A DNA stretch of 64,000 bases, taken from contig JBBTCO010000007.1 in NCBI GenBank assembly GCA_038043185.1, positions 110,318 to 174,317 of the forward strand, written 5' to 3'. The position numbers and the translations under genes are program-made. The notes beneath the pieces were generated by a model. That model did not search any database. It was not told where the DNA came from and was given only the letters and a program-made list of their open reading frames with translations. Below, in pieces: positions 43,928 to 52,085 of the stretch (the stretch's first letter is position 1; every line of letters starts with the position of its first letter). The DNA comes from UBA5009 sp038043185. GTDB lineage: Bacteria; Bdellovibrionota; Bdellovibrionia; Bdellovibrionales; Bdellovibrionaceae.

Positions 43928-44494
43928 ATGGTTTCTAAAGCTGAACTTCGCAAGAAGTTTAAATCTATTCTTGGATTGCGTAGTGCAAACAACGTAAAGC
44001 GAAGTGAAAACGATTCGCATCAATTTGGCCAACAGCTTGAATTATTTTTTAAATCAAAAACCGGTGCATGGGGTGCTTTTCACCCATTAGATAGCGAACC
44101 GGCGATTTTACCTTGTTTACCCGAAATCAGACATATCAATTGGTTTTTCCCGCGCATTCAGGGCGAAGTTCTTGAGTTTTCAAATAGCAAAAAAACTCAA
44201 AAAAACAATCTTGGTTTTGCCGAACCTGTTGGGGGCGAAGTCAGAAGCGTGCAGGAACTGGACGGCTTCTTGATCCCAGGGTTAGTTTTTGATCGTAAGG
44301 GGAATCGTTTAGGGCGTGGCAAAGGATATTATGATCGCAGTCTTGCTCAGTGTCGGGGCGAACGGGTCGGAGTTTGTTACCAAGATCAATTAATTGAAAA
44401 ACTAGATGTCGCCGAAGCTCATGATTTGGCGATGGATTATATTTTAACTGAAAATGAAGCAGTGACTTGCAAATCACTGGCGAAAGGAAGTTGA
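43928..44494 (+). CDS. 5-formyltetrahydrofolate cyclo-ligase
   Basis: Protein of 188 residues, normal for the family, with the N-terminal KAELRKKFKSI and the conserved GNRLGRGKGYYDRSLAQC near the C-terminus. It converts 5-formyl-THF to 5,10-methenyl-THF using ATP. It lies 21 bases after zapA, which leaves no room for the 6S RNA gene often found here. Five bases separate it from rny. Confidence 0.9.
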   Translation: MVSKAELRKKFKSILGLRSANNVKRSENDSHQFGQQLELFFKSKTGAWGAFHPLDSEPAILPCLPEIRHINWFFPRIQGEVLEFSNSKKTQKNNLGFAEPVGGEVRSVQELDGFLIPGLVFDRKGNRLGRGKGYYDRSLAQCRGERVGVCYQDQLIEKLDVAEAHDLAMDYILTENEAVTCKSLAKGS

Positions 44495-44498
44495 GTCA

Positions 44499-46064
44499 AT
44501 GGAAGTTCTTATTTCATCCGTTATCGGATTACTTATCGGTGGTGTGGCGGTATTTTTCGTAAAAAGGATTCAAGACGAATCTCGCAAAAAATCGGCCCGC
44601 CAAGAAGCTGAAAAAATTATTAACAAAGCAAAATCTGAATCAGCTAAAATAAAAAAAGATTCTGAAAATAAAGCGAAAGATTTTGAGTCCAGGGCCAGGA
44701 AAAATGTTGAGGCCGATATTCATAAACAAAAATCACAGCTCAAGAACAAAGAATCGCAGTTTGATCGCCGCTTAAAAGAAATTGAAGATCAAGGAAATAA
44801 ACGACAAGACGAAAATGAAAAATATCTTTTGTCTTTAAAGCATCGTGAAGAAAAAATTGCGATCGGTGAAAATCGCCTGATTGAACTTGATAAAAAATCT
44901 GTGGAAGCTATCGATGAGCTTAAAAATAAACTTGAAAAAGTAGCGTCGATGTCAACGGATGAAGCCCGCCGCCATTTGTATCAAGCACTCGAGGATGAAG
45001 TGAAGCTTTCCTCATCTAAAAAACTAACTCTGATTGAAGAAGAGGCGCAAAAGGAAGCTGATCGAAGAGCGAAGAAGGTGATCAGCACGGCGCTGTCGCG
45101 TCTGGCTTCGGACTACACTTCTGAAAGAACGGTCAGCGTGATGGCACTTGCCAATGACGAGATGAAGGGAAAAATAATCGGGCGAGAGGGCAGAAACATT
45201 CGTACTTTGGAAGCGCTTTGCGGCGTGGACTTAATTGTGGATGATACTCCTGAAGCCGTAGTTATTTCGGGCTTTGATCCGGTTCGCCGCGAGTTAGCTC
45301 GACGAACAATTGATAAACTGATGGAAGATGGACGAGTGCATCCGGCTCGAATCGAAGAAGTTGTTGAAAAACAACGAACAGAATTGATGAAGGTAATTAA
45401 AGAAGAGGGCGACAAAGTTATTGTTGAACTTGGCATCACAAACATGCATCAAGAGCTTATAAAACTTTTGGGTAATTTAAAATTCCGTTCGACACATGCT
45501 CAGAATACTTTAAATCACAGTATGGAAGTCGCTTACATCGCTGGATTAATGGCTTCAGAACTTGGTGTTAACGTGAAGACCGCAAGAAGAGCCGGTTTAC
45601 TTCATGATATTGGTAAAACCGTTGATCACACGGTTGAAGGAAGCCATTCGATTGTTGGCGCTGAGGTTGCTAAAAAATATGGTGAATCCGAGGATGTTTG
45701 TCACGCCATTCGCGCTCATCATGATGAAGAAAAACCTCACAGTATTTTGGCTTGGATTGTTCATGCCGCCAATGCGCTTTCGAATTCGCGACCTGGAGCA
45801 AGACGACCTCAGATGGATAATTACATTCATCGTTTGGAAGATCTTGAATCTATTGGCAACAGTTTCGATGGAGTCTTGAAAACATTTGCCGTGCAATCAG
45901 GTAAAGAGATCCGGGTTTTAGTTGAGTCCAGCAAAGTCACAGACGATTTAGCAGTCATGTTGTCCCGTGATATTGCTCGAAAAATTGAACGAGAAGTGCC
46001 GCAAACGGGTGCAGTTAAGGTCACCGTTTTTCGTGAAACACGTTCTGTAGAGATGGCTCGATGA
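44499..46064 (+). CDS. rny: Ribonuclease Y
   Basis: Protein of 521 residues. It has an N-terminal membrane anchor (~3-21), a long coiled coil (~25-200), a KH domain (~211-275, GKIIGREGRNIRTLEALCGV) and an HD domain (HSMEVAYIAGLM ... LLHDIGKTVD). This endonuclease initiates mRNA decay at the membrane. Length and order match the family. It overlaps tyrS by four bases (ATGA). Confidence 0.95.
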   Translation: MEVLISSVIGLLIGGVAVFFVKRIQDESRKKSARQEAEKIINKAKSESAKIKKDSENKAKDFESRARKNVEADIHKQKSQLKNKESQFDRRLKEIEDQGNKRQDENEKYLLSLKHREEKIAIGENRLIELDKKSVEAIDELKNKLEKVASMSTDEARRHLYQALEDEVKLSSSKKLTLIEEEAQKEADRRAKKVISTALSRLASDYTSERTVSVMALANDEMKGKIIGREGRNIRTLEALCGVDLIVDDTPEAVVISGFDPVRRELARRTIDKLMEDGRVHPARIEEVVEKQRTELMKVIKEEGDKVIVELGITNMHQELIKLLGNLKFRSTHAQNTLNHSMEVAYIAGLMASELGVNVKTARRAGLLHDIGKTVDHTVEGSHSIVGAEVAKKYGESEDVCHAIRAHHDEEKPHSILAWIVHAANALSNSRPGARRPQMDNYIHRLEDLESIGNSFDGVLKTFAVQSGKEIRVLVESSKVTDDLAVMLSRDIARKIEREVPQTGAVKVTVFRETRSVEMAR

Positions 46065-47290
46065 CTTTTGCAGACCCTCAGGAGCAGTTGGATCGAATTC
46101 AATTTGGTTGTGCCGAGCTGATTAGTTCGCAGGATCTTTTAAAAAAATTGAAAAGATCTAAAGAAAAAAACCAAGCTTTAAAAATTAAATTTGGTGCTGA
46201 TCCTACACGGCCCGATATTCATTTTGGTCACACAGTGGTGATTAATAAACTCAAAACATTTCAAGATTTGGGTCATCACATTCAATTTCTTATTGGTGAT
46301 TTTACCGCGATGATCGGAGATCCTTCGGGGCGAAATTCAACCAGACCAATTTTAAGTCGAGAAGAAATCGCTGAAAACGCAAAAACCTATGCGAAGCAGA
46401 TTTTTAAAATCTTAGATCCTGACAAAACGGAAATAGTCTACAATTCGACGTGGATTGATCCATTGAAACCTGCGGATATTATTCGGTTAACTGCACAATA
46501 CACAGTGGCTCGAATTCTCGAGCGCGATGATTTCACTAAAAGATACAAAGCTGGAATTCCAATTTCGGTGCACGAGCTTTTATATCCCTTAACGCAAGGG
46601 TACGACTCAGTGGCTTTAAAATCTGATGTTGAACTTGGTGGAACAGATCAAAAATTCAATCTGCTTGTTGGCCGAGATTTGCAACAGTCCTATGGGCAAG
46701 AGCCGCAAGTGGTTTTAACGATGCCAATTTTAGAAGGCCTTGATGGCGTTAACAAAATGTCAAAGTCTTTGGACAACTACATCAGTGTTGTCGACACTCC
46801 TAAAGATATTTTTGGAAAAACCATGAGAGTTTCAGACACCTTGATGTACAGATACTATGAATTACTTACAGATATTTCACCCAAAGATCTGGGAATTTTA
46901 AGAAGTGATGTGGAGTCTAAGAAGAAACATCCTCGGGATGTAAAAATAGCCCTCGCTAAATTTTTAGTAAAAAGATTTCATTCGGAAGCAGCAGCACAAA
47001 TGGCCGAAGAAGAATTCCACCGTATTTTTGTTGATAAAGGTTTGCCCGATGAAGTTCCAGAAATCGAGTTATCGGCAGAAAATCAAAAAGGATTTTGTGT
47101 TTTGATGGTTCAGTTAGGATTGGCACAAAGTAATTCAGAGGCAGCTCGTTTAATTCAGGGCGGTGGTGTTCAGTTGGACGGTCAGAAATTGAGCGATGCT
47201 AAATTGAAATTAGATTTGAAGCCTGGAAATGAACATATGATCAAGGCGGGAAAAAAGAAATTTGTGAAAGTTAAGGTCAAAGGGCTATGA
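46061..47290 (+). CDS. tyrS: Tyrosyl-tRNA synthetase
   Basis: Protein of 409 residues. A class I synthetase with HIGH-type HFGH (~52) and the KMSKS loop (~233), and a C-terminal S4 RNA-binding domain (AARLIQGGGVQLDGQKLSDA). The RPDIHFGHTVVINKLKTFQ form marks the TyrZ-like subgroup. It overlaps both neighbours by four bases. Confidence 0.95.
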   Translation: MTFADPQEQLDRIQFGCAELISSQDLLKKLKRSKEKNQALKIKFGADPTRPDIHFGHTVVINKLKTFQDLGHHIQFLIGDFTAMIGDPSGRNSTRPILSREEIAENAKTYAKQIFKILDPDKTEIVYNSTWIDPLKPADIIRLTAQYTVARILERDDFTKRYKAGIPISVHELLYPLTQGYDSVALKSDVELGGTDQKFNLLVGRDLQQSYGQEPQVVLTMPILEGLDGVNKMSKSLDNYISVVDTPKDIFGKTMRVSDTLMYRYYELLTDISPKDLGILRSDVESKKKHPRDVKIALAKFLVKRFHSEAAAQMAEEEFHRIFVDKGLPDEVPEIELSAENQKGFCVLMVQLGLAQSNSEAARLIQGGGVQLDGQKLSDAKLKLDLKPGNEHMIKAGKKKFVKVKVKGL

Positions 47291-47694
47291 AAGTTAAATT
47301 TGTTCCACAAAATATTGAAATTGAAGTGTCGCCTGAAAAGACGTTGTTGCAATCTTGCACTGAAAATCGCATTGATGTTAAGTCGATATGCAAAGGAGTT
47401 CCTTCCTGCGCAGAATGTCGCATTCGAATTATCGAAGGTGAGCATAATGTTATGCCGCCGACAAAAGTTGAATTGAGTTTAATTGGTAATAGTTATTTCC
47501 TAGACGGTCGTCGTTTAAGTTGCCAAATTCGTTGTTTTGGCGATATCACCGTCGATTTTTCCGAACAACTTGACCGCGCTGAAAATCAAAATAAAAAAAT
47601 CCGCGGATTTAAGTCCAACAGAACAGTAGAAAGTCAGGCCGTACAAGATACAATGTTGCTTTCCGAAAAAAAGCCAACGACTCCTGTTAAATAA
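47287..47694 (+). CDS. [2Fe-2S] ferredoxin-like protein
   Basis: Protein of 135 residues with an N-terminal ferredoxin fold and the cluster ligands in CKGVPSCAECRI and RLSCQIRC, four cysteines in plant/adrenodoxin-type spacing. The C-terminal ~40 residues are basic and probably disordered. It would transfer electrons in the cytoplasm; the partner is unknown. It overlaps tyrS by four bases and ends the plus-strand run. Confidence 0.85.
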   Translation: MKVKFVPQNIEIEVSPEKTLLQSCTENRIDVKSICKGVPSCAECRIRIIEGEHNVMPPTKVELSLIGNSYFLDGRRLSCQIRCFGDITVDFSEQLDRAENQNKKIRGFKSNRTVESQAVQDTMLLSEKKPTTPVK

Positions 47695-47698
47695 ACAA

Positions 47699-48544
47699 CT
47701 AAGCAATTTTTTTATCGAGTTCCCGATTCGGATTTTGTTTTGCGATTTCGCTATTTAGATTTTCAAAAACAAGTTGGGGCGCTGAGAGCGGCAAAAGATG
47801 ACCACCCGTTTTGACAGTATGTATGTGATCAAATTTTTGTTCTTTAGAATAATTCTGATAGGTTTGCAAAGAGAAGAGCGGATCGTCTTCGGAAACAAGA
47901 AGTTCAGTGGGACTTCGCTGTTGGAATTCATTTAAAGATTTTGTTTTCCACCATGACCAATCTTCATTCTTTAAGATCCAAGAAAAATGATGAATCATTT
48001 GCGCGACGAAAATTAGTTTTCTTCCTTTTAAATCATCCATTCGTAACAGATCACGTTCAGGATCGTTACCCAGGATAGCGGATGTCTTTTTAAGGAATTG
48101 TTTCCCCATGGGAGTTGAAAGCACTAAGGACAAGGCTTGAAAATTAAAGGGAACTCGAAGCATAAATTTTAATTCAGGAATTTGCACATGATCTAAAGCC
48201 GAAGGCAACATTGGGTTAATCAAATGCACACGTTCAAAAATGGAAGGCTTTTGCAATGACATGGCCCAGGCCAGAAGACCACCGTAGCTGACTCCGGCCA
48301 GTCGAATAATTTCGTTCTGAAAATGATCTTCAATAAATTGCAGAACAAGTTCAACTTGTACGGTAAAAAAGAGCGGATCCTTTGACATGTAAAGAGAACT
48401 CAAATGGGGAATGATAACACGATTGTTTTTGGACAAGTGTTCAGCCACCGATTGCCAGTGACGTGGACCTCCGCCATATCCATAGAGCAGGATATAAAGA
48501 GGCCCCTTTTCGCCTAAGCTACGAAAATGAATTTTATGCTTCAT
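47699..48544 (-). CDS. Alpha/beta hydrolase
   Basis: Protein of 281 residues. Oxyanion-region GYGGGPRHW, nucleophile elbow AGVSYGG (Ser), acid in VSEDDPLF and a C-terminal His (TGGHLLPLS) form a complete triad. No signal peptide is present. The substrate cannot be told. It converges with the ferredoxin gene, four bases apart. Confidence 0.85.
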   Translation of the reverse strand: MKHKIHFRSLGEKGPLYILLYGYGGGPRHWQSVAEHLSKNNRVIIPHLSSLYMSKDPLFFTVQVELVLQFIEDHFQNEIIRLAGVSYGGLLAWAMSLQKPSIFERVHLINPMLPSALDHVQIPELKFMLRVPFNFQALSLVLSTPMGKQFLKKTSAILGNDPERDLLRMDDLKGRKLIFVAQMIHHFSWILKNEDWSWWKTKSLNEFQQRSPTELLVSEDDPLFSLQTYQNYSKEQKFDHIHTVKTGGHLLPLSAPQLVFENLNSEIAKQNPNRELDKKIA

Positions 48545-48582
48545 TATGGAATGAATCGGCGGCTTTGAATAAAAGATTCAGT

Positions 48583-49401
48583 TTATGTATTATTCTTTTT
48601 ATTAACTTTTGGAACTAGACCTTTGGGACTTTTGATGACTTCACTGAACCACGAAAGAAGACTATCCTCTGGTCCCGGCTCACGCCATTGAATTCTTTTG
48701 CCTTCAATATTCAATTTTCTGATGAGAAACTTAAGAGATCTTGTGGAATCTGAGGTATGGACAAACTGAACTCCAATACCCATTTCACCTTGACGTTGGT
48801 GATGAATGGCAGTGCCAACGGCTATATAAAGTGTCCCATCATCTTTAAAGCTAACTTCTATTCGAGAGCCATCGTCAGGCATGAAGTCTTTCATCTGAGC
48901 AAAGAGACCACTTTCTGACAAATTCACAACTTTTGCGTGAGCTACTGTTTCATTAAATTTAACTTCGGCATCATAATCGACGCTGTACCTTGGCTTAGTT
49001 TCCCACCAACGCAGACGAGGATCGAAATAAATGGTTCGCACAGCTGGAATTAAAAGATAAGCCACCAAGACAATGTTTACTGTAAATAGAATTAATAATG
49101 GCACAATCGAGCCCACTTCAGGTCGAGATCCCCAGTTAATTACGCTATGAACAAGTATCACCGACATTATCCCAAGATAGACCCAAAAACTCCATTTTTT
49201 ACAGGCATATATTGTTAAGCCAGCAATGGGCGGCAATAAAAAGAAAAACAAAGAACCCACCAAATTTTCTTGAATGAAATGCGCCTTGAAATAAGCCAGG
49301 CGATTGGCGTTCACGTATTGTGCGTTGAAAAAAAAATTACCGACCGGAGAAAATATATGAAAAAATGCTAATAAAACTATTGGCCAAGGACGACGTTTCA
49401 T
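48583..49401 (-). CDS. Membrane protein with C-terminal PilZ-like domain
   Basis: Protein of 272 residues with three or four membrane segments (~7-27, 48-65, 72-90, 96-118) and a PilZ-like domain (~140-240). The second PilZ motif is present (NLSESGLF), but the first, normally RxxxR, reads TKPRYSVD, so c-di-GMP binding is uncertain. Proteins of this layout may transmit c-di-GMP signals at the membrane. It lies 38 bases before the hydrolase on the same strand. Confidence 0.75.
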   Translation of the reverse strand: MKRRPWPIVLLAFFHIFSPVGNFFFNAQYVNANRLAYFKAHFIQENLVGSLFFFLLPPIAGLTIYACKKWSFWVYLGIMSVILVHSVINWGSRPEVGSIVPLLILFTVNIVLVAYLLIPAVRTIYFDPRLRWWETKPRYSVDYDAEVKFNETVAHAKVVNLSESGLFAQMKDFMPDDGSRIEVSFKDDGTLYIAVGTAIHHQRQGEMGIGVQFVHTSDSTRSLKFLIRKLNIEGKRIQWREPGPEDSLLSWFSEVIKSPKGLVPKVNKKNNT

Positions 49402-49608
49402 TACCTCTCATAGTAAAGAACAGTTAAAAAAAATCAACGACTTCTAGTTTAGGTCTAGGGTTGTTTGTTTTTCACTTTTGGTCTGTCTCAGAATGAGACT
49501 TCATATTTTTTGTTAAAATCTAAAACAGGAAACAACTTTGTAGACAGTATCTTTGTTTTTACAAAAACCTAGTGATTTTGAGCTGGTACGTATCTTGATA
49601 TATTTAGG

Positions 49609-50425
49609 GTGGGAGGTCTCCTGAGATCTGTGGTGTTAGTTTTCAGCTTATCGTTTTTCATGTTTTGCGAGGCAAATTCGCAGGAGCGGGAAATTAATAG
49701 TGTTCAAGATTTTATTCAGCACATCCAGATGCACAATGAACGTGTTCAGAAATTAGGCCTTAAATTAAAAGCATTATATCCTGAAAAATTTTCTGGGCTT
49801 AGTGAGAAAACAATTTCTGAATTTTTATCCCTACACGATAAAGGTAAACTTAAGCCAGAGGTATTAAAAGAAATTTATAGTTTTTTTGGCCGTTCTGAAG
49901 GGACCCGACCAGCTCGGAAGAGTTTGGTAAAAAAATAGTCAGGGCAAGTGAAAGTNNNNNNNNNNNNNNNNNNNNNNNNNNNNNNNNNNNNNNNNNNNNN
50001 NNNNNNNNNNNNNNNNNNNNNNNNNNNNNNNNNNNNNNNNNNNNNNNNNNNNNNNGGACCCGACCAGCTCGGAAGAGTTTGGTAAAAAAATAGTCAGGGC
50101 AAGTGAAAGTAAATATCTGAAATCACAGAATGGAAAGAAAATGGCTGCTGTCTTAGAAGGTGAGTATTTTAAAACAACAAAAGGCCTTTCCTTAAGAGAG
50201 CATAAAAACATTATGACAAAATTTATTACTAAATCTTTACCGCTGGCATCTCGTATTGGCGTAGGAACGGCGAAGTTTTTAAGCTCGCGGGTGTTTTGAG
50301 TTTTCTCGGAACTGATACCCGCAGATGATATCGCTGATGATGATGAGCAATTTGAAATTTATTATAAAAAACATCCGGAGTTTACGCCTCACAACTCGCC
50401 CTTGTTGATGAAAGCCAATCGTTAA
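49609..50425 (+). pseudogene. Secreted protein gene broken by frameshifts, interrupted by scaffold gap
   Basis: The 5' part (49609-49938) encodes a signal peptide (VVLVFSLSFFMFCEANSQ) and a helical region to KSLVKK, stopping after a run of seven A. One more A there would continue as IVRASESKYLKSQNGKKMAA to 50299. An extra A near 50280 and one base less in the ACCCGC at 50317-50322 would continue through LAGVLSFLG and ADDIADDDEQFEIYYKKHPE to a stop at 50423-50425. The copy after the 100-N gap repeats 55 bases from before it. Either real decay or sequence error at contig ends explains this. No family was recognised. Confidence 0.6.
49901..50110. repeat. 55-base direct repeat flanking a 100-N scaffold gap
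   Basis: Bases 49901-49955 and 50056-50110 are identical, and 49956-50055 are N. The two contig ends therefore overlap, and the gap is probably not real. The join should collapse to a single copy, removing 155 bases. Confidence 0.9.
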
Positions 50426-50463
50426 TTTTTTTCCGAGCTTTTTCAAAAGCCTAAATTCTAAAA

Positions 50464-50790
50464 TTAAACGTTAAATGAAGATCCGCAACCGCAATTTTTC
50501 GCTGCGTTGGGATTATTGAAAATGAAACCTTTGCCATTGAGGCCGCCGGAGTAGTCGAGGGTCATGCCGACGAGATAAAGAAAACTTTGTGCATCGACGA
50601 CCAGCTTTTGTCCGTTAGATTCAAAAACTTTATCGCCATCTTTAAGAACAGAATCAAAATTTATTTTATAAGATAAGCCAGAGCAGCCGCCCTTCTTTAC
50701 TTCAACTCGTAAAAAAGCTGCGTCTTCTTTTTGTTCTTCTTGCTTCAAACTTTGAATTCTTTTTGCAGCAACTTCAGAAACTTGAATCAT
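50464..50790 (-). CDS. HesB/IscA/ErpA-type Fe-S assembly protein
   Basis: Protein of 108 residues with the three conserved cysteines of A-type carriers (KKGGCSGLSYK and KNCGCGSSF). The start at 50790 (MIQVSEVAAKRI) has GAGG upstream; the longer frame is not needed. It probably carries clusters to apo-proteins. It lies 61 bases after iscS on the same strand. erpA versus iscA cannot be decided. Confidence 0.9.
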   Translation of the reverse strand: MIQVSEVAAKRIQSLKQEEQKEDAAFLRVEVKKGGCSGLSYKINFDSVLKDGDKVFESNGQKLVVDAQSFLYLVGMTLDYSGGLNGKGFIFNNPNAAKNCGCGSSFNV

Positions 50791-50851
50791 AATAACCTCA
50801 TTTGGAATTATAGCATAACTGGGCAAATCACTGCAAGTGGCTAAGATTACT

Positions 50852-52048
50852 CTAGTTATTTAAATTTAAATGAGTAGATTCAAAGACTTGAGATACTCGG
50901 TGCACAGCTTCCTTCAGGTCAGATTCCTGGGTAAAGCGACCAAAGCTGAAGCGCAGTGTTTTTGCCGCATCTTCAGAGGATAACCCAATTCCAGTTAAGA
51001 CATGGCTGGCAGACATTGAGCCTGTGCTGCAGGCAGAGCTTGCACTCACTCCTAAATGCGGATCTTGAAATCCTCCGGCAGGAAAGGCTTTGTTAAAAGT
51101 GACGGATAGATTCACTGGTGAACGAGAAGTTTTATCGAAGCCTTGGGTGAGCTCAGTTAAAGGACTGCCATTCAGCCGAGCTTTCGGACATTGTTTTTGA
51201 ATTTCGCTCCAAAAATATTTTTGCAGTTGCAAGGATTTCGGAATTTCAAATGCGATTTCCTCTTTTAAAATTCGACAGGCCTCGCCTAAGCCGACAATGC
51301 CGGGGACATTCAAAGTTCCCGAGCGCAGGCTACGCTCTTGTCCCCCTCCACAAAGAAGAGGCTCAAGTTGCACACCAGATTTTTGCCGAACAATAAGAGC
51401 GCCAACGCCTTTAGGGCCGTACATTTTATGAGCCGATACAGAAAGTAAATCAATAGCTGAGTTTTTTAAATTTACCGGAATTTTGCCAATGGCTTGGGTC
51501 GCATCGGTGTGAAAGACAATGTTATTCTCGTGGGCAAGCTGAGCTAAATCCTCGATAGGATTAATCGACCCGATTTCATTATTTACCCATATGAAACTCA
51601 TTAAGCGGGTCGAAGGTTTAATTTTTTGTTTCAGTTGTTCGATGCTAACTAATCCTAAAGAATTCACCGGCAAAATTTCAAGCTCAATGGGAAAAAGTTT
51701 TTGCATTTGAAGTAATGGTTTTAAAACTGAATTGTGTTCGACCGAAGAAGTCAGAACATGAAATTTTTCATTTGGATTTCTTAAAAAATGATTTTCAATT
51801 AAACCGCGTAGAGCCCAATTATTACTTTCCGTGCTTCCAGATGTAAAAAAAATATCAAGAGCAGTGCAACCAAGCAACTCGGCAATGTGTTGTCGAGATT
51901 TTTGCACCGCGCGCTCGGCAGACCAGCCCCAGATATGTCCCGAACTGGATGGATTTCCAAAATGCTCGCGCAAATAGGGAGTCATGACTTCCACTACGCG
52001 TGGGTCAACAGGGGTGGTCGCATTGTAATCCAAATAAATCGGTGTCAT
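50852..52048 (-). CDS. iscS: Cysteine desulfurase
   Basis: Protein of 398 residues of the NifS/IscS family. It begins MTPIYLDYNATTPVDPRVVE, binds PLP through Lys in SAHKMYGPKG, and has the active Cys in SASSACSTGS. It supplies sulfur for Fe-S clusters and tRNA thiolation. It is followed by an A-type carrier gene; iscU is not seen here. It is divergent from the ribonucleotide reductase gene with only ~40 bases between. Confidence 0.92.
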   Translation of the reverse strand: MTPIYLDYNATTPVDPRVVEVMTPYLREHFGNPSSSGHIWGWSAERAVQKSRQHIAELLGCTALDIFFTSGSTESNNWALRGLIENHFLRNPNEKFHVLTSSVEHNSVLKPLLQMQKLFPIELEILPVNSLGLVSIEQLKQKIKPSTRLMSFIWVNNEIGSINPIEDLAQLAHENNIVFHTDATQAIGKIPVNLKNSAIDLLSVSAHKMYGPKGVGALIVRQKSGVQLEPLLCGGGQERSLRSGTLNVPGIVGLGEACRILKEEIAFEIPKSLQLQKYFWSEIQKQCPKARLNGSPLTELTQGFDKTSRSPVNLSVTFNKAFPAGGFQDPHLGVSASSACSTGSMSASHVLTGIGLSSEDAAKTLRFSFGRFTQESDLKEAVHRVSQVFESTHLNLNN

Positions 52049-52085
52049 GATAATAGAAATCCCCTGAGATCAAAGAGAGGTCAAC

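Noticed and set aside
49939..50211. Minus-strand frame running through the N gap
   Set aside because: It is open only because N codons are not stops, and it opposes a better coding frame.
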